Shown: piece by piece, positions 40,748 to 51,008 of the stretch
How positions within the stretch are numbered: position 1 is the stretch's first letter
Layout of the letters: each line of letters begins with the position of its first letter
Origin: Massilia sp. KIM
GTDB lineage: Bacteria > Pseudomonadota > Gammaproteobacteria > Burkholderiales > Burkholderiaceae_D
Reading direction: 5' to 3'
NCBI RefSeq assembly: GCF_002007115.1
Contig: NZ_MVAD01000001.1
Location: forward strand, 2,046,001 to 2,110,000
DNA length: 64,000 bases
Notes under the pieces: model-generated
The model's input: the letters and a program-made list of their open reading frames with translations, nothing else
What the model was told of the DNA's origin: nothing
Database searches by the model: none
Made by a program: the position numbers and the translations under genes

Positions 40748-41201
40748 AGGCGGCGGGAGGCCGCCCGGTCTTCAATTGCGGCAAGGCTCCCAGCACCGTT
40801 TTGAGGGTCGCCACATCCAGCTGTCCCAGCAAGGCCACGCCGATGCGCAGCAGTTCGCTTTTCTTGACGTCGATCCCGGCCCGCAGGCAAGCCTGCTTCA
40901 CTTCGGCCAGCACCGCGTACTCCTGCTCCGGCATGGTGAAGCTGTCGCGCACCAGCACCGGACGCGACTCGAGCGTCGCGTCGCGCACCGGCGCCGCCGC
41001 CGGCGCCTTGCGCACGGGTTTTTTCGCAGGGGCTTGAGCCAGGGTCCTGGCCGCGGCCTTGACGGCCGACTTCACGCCGGCCTTGGCCGGCGCCGTGCTC
41101 TTCGCCGGCGCGCTTCTCACCGCCGCTTTCCTCGCCGGCGCGCTCTTGGGCGCGCTGGTCTTCGCCGGTTTGGCCGGGCTGGCGGCCGTCTTCCTCGGCA
41201 T
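40746..41201 (-). CDS. Histone H1-like basic-tail protein
   Basis: A 151-residue protein; the ATG at 41201 (MPRKTAASPAK) has GGAG 6 nt upstream, better than an ATG 12 nt earlier. Residues 1-75 are almost all Ala, Lys, Pro, Ser and Thr with repeated AKP/APAK words, like bacterial H1-type and PHB-granule tails. Residues 76-151 form a conserved-looking domain (RPVLVRDSFTMPEQEYAVLAEVKQACLRAGIDVKKSELLRIGVALL) that may be ribbon-helix-helix-like or helical. It is likely nucleoid- or DNA-associated. No defined family was recognised. Confidence 0.75.
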   Translation of the reverse strand: MPRKTAASPAKPAKTSAPKSAPARKAAVRSAPAKSTAPAKAGVKSAVKAAARTLAQAPAKKPVRKAPAAAPVRDATLESRPVLVRDSFTMPEQEYAVLAEVKQACLRAGIDVKKSELLRIGVALLGQLDVATLKTVLGALPQLKTGRPPAA

Positions 41202-41268
41202 GTGCTGCTCCATCGTTCAAAGGGCAAACAATATAAACGATTTGCGCTTCGAACGGTAGGTGCGCACG

Positions 41269-42407
41269 CTAGGCGCGGGCCAGCTCCTGTTCCTCGGCGT
41301 CGTCTTCCGCGTCGCGGTAGGTCTGGGCGATGCGCGCGAAATCCTCCTCCACCGCGAAGAAGGCGTCCAGCACGTCAGGGTCGAAATGGGTGCCGCGCCC
41401 CTGGCGCATGATCTCGAGCGACTGCGCATGGGTGAAGGCCGGCTTGTACACGCGGCGCGAGATCAGCGCGTCGTAGACGTCGGCCACCGCCATCAGGCGC
41501 GCCGAGACCGGGATGTCGTCGCCGCTCAGGCGCTCCGGGTAGCCGGTGCCGTCCCACTTCTCCTGGTGCGAATGGGCGATCTCGCGCGCGAACATCAGGA
41601 AGCGGTTGCTGCCGCCGATCTGCTCCTCGACCAGCATGATGGTGTCGCGTCCGTAGGCCGCGTGCAGCTTCATGACCTCGAACTCCTCCGGATCGAGCTT
41701 GCCCGGCTTGCGCAGGATGCTGTCGGGGATCGCGACCTTGCCGATGTCGTGCAGCGGCGCCGATTTGTACAGCAGCTCGATGGTCTCGTCGCTGAGCTTG
41801 TCGGCGAAGCGCGGATGGCCGCGCAGCTGCAGCGCCAGTGTGCGCATGTAGTGCTGCACCCGGCGGATGTGGTTGCTGGGGTTGTCGAAGTCATGGTCGC
41901 GCCGCTCGGCCATCGAGGCCATGGCCATGATGATCGCTTCCTGCATCAGCATCAGCTGGGCGGTGCGCTGCTGCACCATGCGCTCCAGCACCTGGTTCTG
42001 GTCTTCCAGCAGGCGGCGCGCGGCGCGCAGGGTCAGGTGGGTGGCCACGCGCGCGAACAGGATGGGCGGGCTGATCGGCTTGCCCAGGTAGTCGACCGCC
42101 CCCACCGACAGGCCCATGGCCTCGTCCTCGACCTGGTTCTTGGCGGTCAGGAAGATCACCGGGATGTCGGCCGTGGCCGGATTGGCCTTGAGCTGGCGGC
42201 AGGTCTCGTATCCGTCCATGCCCGGCATCATGACGTCGAGCAGGACCAGGTCGAGGTCGGGCGACGACGCCGCGATCTGCATCGCGGTGCTGCCGTTGTT
42301 GGCCACCTTGGTGTGATACTTGTCCTTGAGCAGGCGCGACAGGAGCATGATGTTGTCGGGCGTGTCGTCGACGATCAGGATGGTCGGCTTGTCCTTGAGT
42401 GCGGCGT

Positions 42408-42411
<4 letters not shown>
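41269..42411 (-). CDS. HD-GYP response regulator (c-di-GMP phosphodiesterase)
   Basis: A 380-residue two-component regulator. The receiver domain (about 10-125) has the acidic pair VDD, phosphorylation Asp59 in [13 protein letters not shown], and the switch Lys in GKPISP. A linking helix leads to an HD-GYP domain (about 170-365) with [39 protein letters not shown] and [10 protein letters not shown]. The iron/metal ligands and GYP are intact, so c-di-GMP hydrolysis is expected. It overlaps the hybrid kinase by 4 nt and is very probably a target of that kinase. Confidence 0.94.
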
Positions 42412-45483
<3,072 letters not shown>

Positions 45484-45506
<23 letters not shown>

Positions 45507-46281
45507 GCCCCGCGCGCTCGCCGAGCAAGGCCTGCTCGCGCTTGCGGTAGGCGGCGCTGGCGCGCGCCTCGCCGATCGCGTCCCACAGGCGCGCGGCCAG
45601 CTTTGGCTGGCTGGCGACGAAGGCGTGCGAGAGCACCAGGTAATAGGGTTTCTCGATCAGCGGCGCCGGCAGCACTTCGAGCTGGGCGGCGATCGGGCCG
45701 CGCAGCAGGCGCTTGGCGTCGCCGCCGCCGAGGGCGGCGCCGGCCAGGCGGCCCGCGATCAGCTTCTGCGCCAGCTCGTCCGAGCGCTGGCTGCCCTCGT
45801 CCACCGGCACGCCGCGCGAACGCAGGAAGTCGGCCACCGAATAGCCGAGCTGCACGCCGATGCGGCCGTCGAGGTGCTTGAACTCCTTGCCGTCCCAGTC
45901 CAGGCGGCTGCCGCGGCGGCGCACCAGCACGTAGGTGTCGACATGCATGCGCTTGGACGGATCGGCGCTGGCGCCGCCCGGATAGGCGCCGAGGTCCATG
46001 CGCTCGCGGTTGAAGCTGACGGCGAAGGCGCCGTTGACCTGGTTGGCCTTGAGCTGTTCCAGGCAGCGCTTCCAGGGCATGCTCTGGTAGTCGAAGCTGA
46101 CGCCGGTGCGGCGCGCGACCTCGGACAGCAGCTCGAAATTCAGGCCGCCGCCGTCCAGGGTGCGCCAGGGCGGCACTTCCTGGCGCTCGAAGCACAGGGT
46201 CACCGTGCCCGGCGCCGCAGCCTGGGCCAGGCCGGACCAGGCGGCGAGGACGACGACGAGGAGGCGCTGCGGAAGGCTCAT
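45484..46281 (-). CDS. Periplasmic amino-acid-type binding protein (sensor partner)
   Basis: A 265-residue protein from 46281 ([15 protein letters not shown]; a longer start at 46308 is possible). A signal peptide (SGLAQA) precedes a type-2 periplasmic binding fold of the bacterial SBP family 3. Visible stretches are [67 protein letters not shown] and [16 protein letters not shown]. No transporter genes accompany it. It overlaps the hybrid kinase, so it probably senses a ligand and signals to the kinase instead of feeding an importer. Confidence 0.85.
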
Positions 46282-46461
46282 GCCGGGCAAATGTGGTTGA
46301 ACATACAAGAGTTGAAGTATGCCACCATAAATTGCTTAGCAACAGCAAAATGCGCGCGACGTCACCGCGGCGCGACACCGCAGGACCCGCGCGCACGATT
46401 GCCCCGGCGATGACTGCCGGCCGCGCCGGCCACCCCGGCCGGCCCTGTATGATGGCGGATC

Positions 46462-46481
46462 GCGCGCCGAGGATGGCGCGC
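46462..46481 (+). promoter_or_regulatory. Hairpin in the leader of the MYG1 gene
   Basis: GCGCGCC (46462-46468) and GGCGCGC (46475-46481) form a perfect 7-bp stem with a 6-nt loop. It sits just after a TATGAT (46448-46453) that could be the -10 box, and 29 nt before the ATG. It may affect translation or act as an operator. Confidence 0.35.
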
Positions 46482-46509
46482 CCCGCTTTCACATTCAGCT
46501 GGAGTATGT

Positions 46510-47472
46510 ATGCTTATTGTCACCCACGGGGGCAAGTTCCACGCGGACGACGCCTGGGCCGTCGCGGTATTGCTGGTCCTGTTTCCCGATGCCGAACTGG
46601 TGCGCACCCGCGACCCCGCCATCATCGAGGCGGGCGATTTCGCGATCGACGTCGGCGGCGTCTGGGACCCGGACACTGGCCGCTTCGACCACCACCAGAA
46701 GGGCTTCGACGGCGCGCGCCAGAGCGGCGTGCCCTATGCCAGCGCCGGCCTGGTGTGGCGCACCTGGGGCGCGCGCTGCGTGGCGGCGCTGGCCCGCGCC
46801 CACCTGGGCAGGGACCTGGACGAGGACACCGCCCAGCAGATCGCCTATGCGATCGACGCCGACATCGTCCAGTACCTCGACCTCTCGGACGTGGGGGCGG
46901 CCAAGAACGCGCCCGGCGGCTACGGCCTGTCGGCGGTGATCTCGGGCTACAACCCGGGCTGGATGGACGAGCAGCGCCTGGGCTATGGCGAAGAGGCGGA
47001 AGCCTATCGCACGGCCCAGTTCCGGCGCGCGATGGCGGTGCTGACCGACATCCTGGTCAACGCCGTCAAGTACCGGGTCGGCGCCCTGCTGGCGGTGGCC
47101 CAGGTGCGCGAGGCCCAGGTGCTCGAAGATGGGCGGGTGCTGTTCCTGGCCAACGGCGCCCTGCCCTGGTCCTCGGTGGTGCGCAAGGAAATGCCCAAGG
47201 TGCTGTTCGTGATCAGCCATAACGTGGCCGAGCAACGCTACATGATCCATACGGTGGGCGTGAGCCCGGACAGCTTCGAGGCGCGCGCCGACCTGCCGCA
47301 GGCCTGGGCCGGGCTGCGCGACGCCGAGCTGGCGGCGGTGACCGGGGTGGCGGACGCCGGCTTCTGCCACAACGGCCGCTTCATCGCGGCCGCCAGGTCG
47401 TATGAAGGGATCAGGACCATGGCGCGCCTGGCGCTGGAGGAAGTGGACCGGCTGGCGGTCTCCGCGGCCTAG
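46510..47472 (+). CDS. MYG1/UPF0160 family metal-dependent protein
   Basis: A 320-residue protein. LIVTHGGKFHADDAWAVAVL (residues 2-21), DVGGVWDPDTGRFDHHQKGF and IDADIVQYLDL carry the His/Asp metal ligands of this DHH-related family. EEAEAYRTAQFRRAM, LPWSSVVRKEMPKVLFVI and DAGFCHNGRFIAAARS are further MYG1-type blocks. The eukaryotic homologue MYG1 is reported as a 3'-5' RNA exonuclease, so a nuclease or phosphoesterase role is likely; bacterial members are uncharacterised. GGAG lies 8 nt before the ATG. It stands alone. Confidence 0.9.
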   Translation: MLIVTHGGKFHADDAWAVAVLLVLFPDAELVRTRDPAIIEAGDFAIDVGGVWDPDTGRFDHHQKGFDGARQSGVPYASAGLVWRTWGARCVAALARAHLGRDLDEDTAQQIAYAIDADIVQYLDLSDVGAAKNAPGGYGLSAVISGYNPGWMDEQRLGYGEEAEAYRTAQFRRAMAVLTDILVNAVKYRVGALLAVAQVREAQVLEDGRVLFLANGALPWSSVVRKEMPKVLFVISHNVAEQRYMIHTVGVSPDSFEARADLPQAWAGLRDAELAAVTGVADAGFCHNGRFIAAARSYEGIRTMARLALEEVDRLAVSAA

Positions 47473-47485
47473 CCGCGCTTCCAGC

Positions 47486-48436
47486 TCAGGCCAGGCTGGC
47501 CGCCTCCAGCGCGCGGCGGTGCAGGTCCCACATCGCCCCCACGCGCAGGCCGGCGTGCACCGGCACGATCTCCTTCACCCCCAGCTCGTCCATCATCCCG
47601 ATCAGGAGCGCCAGCCCGCCCGCCAGGTGCGGCGCCCTGGCCGCCGCCTCCCAGGCCAGGCGCAGCCGCGCCACATGGCCCGCTTCGATGAAGCCGCGCC
47701 GCAAGGCCTCGAGGGTCTCGCGCGTGACGGCGCCGGCGCCCTCCCCGCTGTCCTGGGCGATCTCGGACAGGGCGCGCACCGTGCCGCAGGCGCCGTAGGC
47801 ATGGGTCCAGCCGCCCGCCGCCACGCCCGCGTTGGCGAAGCGGTTGCGGCTCGAGCGCACCGCCGCCTCGAAGCCGGCGGCGTCGATGCGCCCGTCCCCG
47901 AAGAAGCTCAGGCTCTGGCGCACCGCGCCCACCGAGAAGGATTCGATGCGCTCGATGTGCGGGCCGCGCCCCAGCACCAGCTCGGTCGAGCCGCTGCCGA
48001 TGTCGACCACCAGGCGCGGCGCGGCGTCGTCGGCCAGGGTGCTGGCCACGCCCAGGTAGACCAGGCGCCCGGCCTCGTCGCCGGCGATGATCTCGATCGG
48101 CCGCCCCAGCGCCTGCTCGGCGGCGGGCAGGAACACCGGCGCGTTGCGCGCCATGCGCAAGGCCGAGGTGGCCACCACGCGCACCGCCTGCGGGCGCCAG
48201 GCCTCGAGCGCGCGCCGGAATTCGCGCAGGCAGGCCAGGGCGCGGCGCATGGCCGCGGCGCACAGGAAGCCGTCCTCGTCCAGGGTGGCGGCCAGGCGCA
48301 CCGGCTCGGCCATGGTCGCCGCCAGCTTCAGGCCGCCCCGCTCGACCCGGCCGACGTGCAGGCGGAAGCTGTCCGAGCCCAGCTCGACGGCGGCGTACAA
48401 GGGAGATTCGAAGGAAGAAACCGGGGGAAGCGTCAT
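47486..48436 (-). CDS. Ppx/GppA family phosphatase, divergent
   Basis: A 316-residue ASKHA-fold protein of the exopolyphosphatase/pppGpp phosphatase family, N-terminal half only; the HD domain of long Ppx enzymes is absent. Motifs are present but changed. AAVELGSDSFRLHVG replaces the usual VDLGSNSFR, VDIGSGSTELVLG replaces DIGGGSTE, and IIAGDEAGRLVYLGVAS stands at the catalytic-Glu site. It may hydrolyse polyphosphate or pppGpp or have drifted in function. It is convergent with the MYG1 gene (13 nt apart) and stands alone on its strand. Confidence 0.82.
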   Translation of the reverse strand: MTLPPVSSFESPLYAAVELGSDSFRLHVGRVERGGLKLAATMAEPVRLAATLDEDGFLCAAAMRRALACLREFRRALEAWRPQAVRVVATSALRMARNAPVFLPAAEQALGRPIEIIAGDEAGRLVYLGVASTLADDAAPRLVVDIGSGSTELVLGRGPHIERIESFSVGAVRQSLSFFGDGRIDAAGFEAAVRSSRNRFANAGVAAGGWTHAYGACGTVRALSEIAQDSGEGAGAVTRETLEALRRGFIEAGHVARLRLAWEAAARAPHLAGGLALLIGMMDELGVKEIVPVHAGLRVGAMWDLHRRALEAASLA

Positions 48437-48501
48437 GGCCGATCCTGCTGTGAAGATGCCGCAGGATAGGCCACGCGCATGACACGCTGATGACGCGGGA
48501 A

Positions 48502-49674
48502 TTACACCTCGGCGACCGCCTGGACGGCCTGGGACACGCGGTTGCGCCCGGCCTTCTTGGCCGCCGCCAGCGCCTCGTCGGCGCGCTGGAACAGGGTGGT
48601 GGTGGAGTCTTCCGGACGGATGGTGGTGACGCCGAAGCTGGCGGTCATGGAGATCATCGCGCGCTCGCTCTTGACCGGGGTGGCCTCGATGGCGGCGCGG
48701 ATGCGCTCGGCCACCAGGCTGGCTTCGTCGAGATTGGTGCGCGGCAGCAGGATCGCGAACTCGACGCCCACCAGGCGGCCCAGCATGTCGCTGTCGCGCA
48801 GCTGGCGCCGGCACAGCTCGACCACGTGGCGCAGCACGGCGTCGCCGGCCGGGTGGCCGTAGCCGTCGTTGACGCGCTTGAACTGGTCGAGGTCGAGCAC
48901 CACCAGGGCGGTCGGCAGGCCCGGGCGGCGCGCCAGCGCCATCCAGGGCGCCAGGGCGTTGAAGAAGCCGCGCCGGTTGGGCACGTCGGTCAGCGGGTCC
49001 ACCACTTCCAGGCGCTGCAGCTCGCGCTGGGCGCGTTCACGCGCCAGCAGCAGCATGCCGAAGCAGTTGGCCAGCATCAGCAGGTAGAGGGCAGCGCTGG
49101 ACAACTGGCCGAGCAGCTCGTTGGTCAGCCAGCCCCAGCCGCCGGCCAGCACCAGCACGAACAGGCCGCGCGCCGCCACCACCAGGGCCAGCACCGCGGT
49201 GACCACGGCCAGGGCGCGCTGCAGCAGGCTGTTGTCGCTCCAGCGCAGGGCCAGCGCGACCGCGCCGGACAGGTAGAAGGCGCCCAGCAGCAGCGAGGCG
49301 GCGACCCCGCGCAGGCCCTCCTCGTCGATCAGGTAGCAGACCAAGAAGGCCAGGATCGCCAGCCCGCCCAGCACCAGGGTGGGACGGCGCCAGCCCTCGC
49401 GCCCGGCCGCCTGCCAGGACGCCCCGGCCTCGACCGCGACGCCGGCCAGCAGCAGCGCATAGCCGCCCGGCACCGCCAGCGCGGCCGGGACCACGCTGAC
49501 CGCGCCCAGGGCCAGCAGCAGCCAGGCTCCGCCCTGGATCTGCTTGGACAGGCTCCAGGCGCTCAGCGCCTGGGAGCGCACCGGGCCGGCATCGAAGAAG
49601 GTCAGCAGCGCGACCAGGGCCAGGTTGCCCAGCGCCAGGACCAGCACCATGGTGGAGGCGTCCAGCGTGATCAT
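48502..49674 (-). CDS. Membrane GGDEF protein with degenerate active site
   Basis: A 390-residue protein with about six membrane spans (residues 8-210) and a C-terminal GGDEF domain (about 222-385; VVDPLTDVPNRRGFF then LVVLDLDQFKRVNDGYGHPAGD). The signature is VGVEF (302-306) instead of GGDEF, so the first Gly and the catalytic Asp are replaced by Val. The inhibitory-site RxxD (RDSD, 293-296) is kept exactly five residues before it. It is therefore unlikely to make c-di-GMP but could bind it. It starts 1 nt after the stop of the small gene at 49676. Confidence 0.9.
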   Translation of the reverse strand: MITLDASTMVLVLALGNLALVALLTFFDAGPVRSQALSAWSLSKQIQGGAWLLLALGAVSVVPAALAVPGGYALLLAGVAVEAGASWQAAGREGWRRPTLVLGGLAILAFLVCYLIDEEGLRGVAASLLLGAFYLSGAVALALRWSDNSLLQRALAVVTAVLALVVAARGLFVLVLAGGWGWLTNELLGQLSSAALYLLMLANCFGMLLLARERAQRELQRLEVVDPLTDVPNRRGFFNALAPWMALARRPGLPTALVVLDLDQFKRVNDGYGHPAGDAVLRHVVELCRRQLRDSDMLGRLVGVEFAILLPRTNLDEASLVAERIRAAIEATPVKSERAMISMTASFGVTTIRPEDSTTTLFQRADEALAAAKKAGRNRVSQAVQAVAEV

Positions 49675-49675
49675 G

Positions 49676-49951
49676 TCAGTACTCGTGCTCGACGTGGGTG
49701 GTGCCGTCGCCGACCTTGCTGGCCCAAGCGCGGGTGAAGTAGTGCTTTTCGTCCTCGCTCGGCGGCTCGTGCCAGAACACGATCAGGTGGCCCTTGTGGT
49801 CGTGCAGCTGGGTCAGCTTCTCGACGAAGCGCGGATTGCCGCCGGCGTCGGCCAGGGCCATCGCATACCCATAGACCCGCTGCAGCCTCTCGATCCGGTC
49901 CGGTTCGGTGTTGCCGTTGGTGGCGGTGATCGTGGGGTGGTCCAGGAACAT
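49676..49951 (-). CDS. Hypothetical 91-residue protein
   Basis: A small soluble protein, MFLDHPTITATNGNTEPDRI and on. It has a conserved-looking core YGYAMALADAGGNPRFVEKLTQLHDHKGHLIVFWHEPPSEDEKHYFTRAWASKVGDG. No family was recognised and there are no Cys. It lies directly upstream of the degenerate GGDEF gene (TGA-C-ATG), so the two are co-transcribed and likely coupled. It could be an accessory or regulator of the membrane protein. Confidence 0.7.
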   Translation of the reverse strand: MFLDHPTITATNGNTEPDRIERLQRVYGYAMALADAGGNPRFVEKLTQLHDHKGHLIVFWHEPPSEDEKHYFTRAWASKVGDGTTHVEHEY

Positions 49952-50057
49952 GGGGGCGAGGGTCTCCGGTCGGCTGCGGGTGCGTGGCGGTCAGCTTATC
50001 AGAAAGCGATGCCCTGCAACAAGCTGCGACGCAGCGCGCCGCCCACCCGCGCTCGCG

Positions 50058-50063
50058 TATACT
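50058..50063 (+). promoter_or_regulatory. -10-like TATACT right before the spermidine-synthase-like gene
   Basis: TATACT ends 6 bp before the ATG at 50070. As in the gene at 10117, this would place the transcription start at the start codon, with no room for a ribosome site. Confidence 0.45.
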
Positions 50064-50069
50064 GGCGCC

Positions 50070-50852
50070 ATGTCCGCCCTGCCCGAGCATCCCGACCCCC
50101 AGCACCGGACCGGCGGCGCGCCGCTGGTGCGCACCGTCGGCGACCGCCGCACCCTGGAATTCACCCCGGGCGACATCCAGAGCGAGATGCGGCTGTCGCG
50201 CCCGGACGCCCTGGTGCTGGCCTATGCCAGGGCCATGATGTGCTTCGCCCTGTTCGCGCCGCGTCCGCGCCACATCGTCATGGTCGGGCTGGGCGGCGGC
50301 TCGCTGGCCAAGTTCTGCTACCGCCGCTTTCCTGGCGCGCGCATCACCGTGCTGGAGCTGCGCGCCGACGTGATCGCCCTGCGCGAGACCTTCCACGTGC
50401 CGCCGGACGACGCCCGCCTGCGGGTGCTGCACACCGACGCCGCGCCCTGGCTGGCGGCCAACCCGGCCAGCGCCGACGTGCTGCTGGTCGACGGTTTCGA
50501 CGCCGGCGGCCTGCCGCCGGCCCTGGCGAGCAGCGCCTTCTACCGCGACTGCCGGCGCGCCCTGCGCCCCGACGGCCTCATGGTTGCCAATATCTTCACT
50601 TACGATCCTGACTATGTATCCGCCCTGCAACGGCTGCGTACGGCCTTCGACGGCCGGGTGAGCTGGCTGCGCGGCGTCGCCGGCAACAACCAGATCCTGT
50701 TCGCGGTGCGCCCCGCCGCGCCCGGCGCGCCCCCCGGCCATGCAGAGCGCATGCTGGGGCGCCTGCTGCGGCCGCAGGGCTTCGGCTGGTCCTGGCCCAA
50801 CCGCCTGCTGGCCCGCCTGGTGCTTGCCTGGCTGTCAATCCGCCCTGTTTGA
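50070..50852 (+). CDS. Spermidine-synthase-like methyltransferase-fold protein
   Basis: A 260-residue Rossmann-fold protein. RHIVMVGLGGGSLAKFCYRRFPGARITVLELRADVIALRETFHV is the SAM/dcSAM-binding region. VLHTDAAPWLAANPASADVLLVDGFDAGGLPPALASSAFYRDCRRALRPDG is the spermidine-synthase catalytic-Asp area. The N-terminal beta domain (LVRTVGDRRTLEFTPGDIQSEMRL) is short. Such proteins are often annotated as SpeE-like but may be methyltransferases. It appears to be a single gene, divergent from the small gene at 49676. Confidence 0.85.
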   Translation: MSALPEHPDPQHRTGGAPLVRTVGDRRTLEFTPGDIQSEMRLSRPDALVLAYARAMMCFALFAPRPRHIVMVGLGGGSLAKFCYRRFPGARITVLELRADVIALRETFHVPPDDARLRVLHTDAAPWLAANPASADVLLVDGFDAGGLPPALASSAFYRDCRRALRPDGLMVANIFTYDPDYVSALQRLRTAFDGRVSWLRGVAGNNQILFAVRPAAPGAPPGHAERMLGRLLRPQGFGWSWPNRLLARLVLAWLSIRPV

Positions 50853-51008
50853 GGGTCGCCACACGGGGTGGCCGAATTGTCCCGCGCACGACAATTCGTT
50901 TGCGGAAGCGGACACTTTTGTGACAAACTGGCGCGCACTAATGCCTGCTGGAAAGCTCATTTACCCTCGTTTATCAACCGGATCACGGACCTGGACCCAG
51001 ACCTGCCT

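Noticed and set aside
40492..41220. Long minus-strand frame covering the palindrome, 20-bp array and the H1-like gene
   Set aside because: It is out of frame with the H1-like gene, and its C-terminal part is translation of the palindrome (WIPACAGMT), a known artefact.
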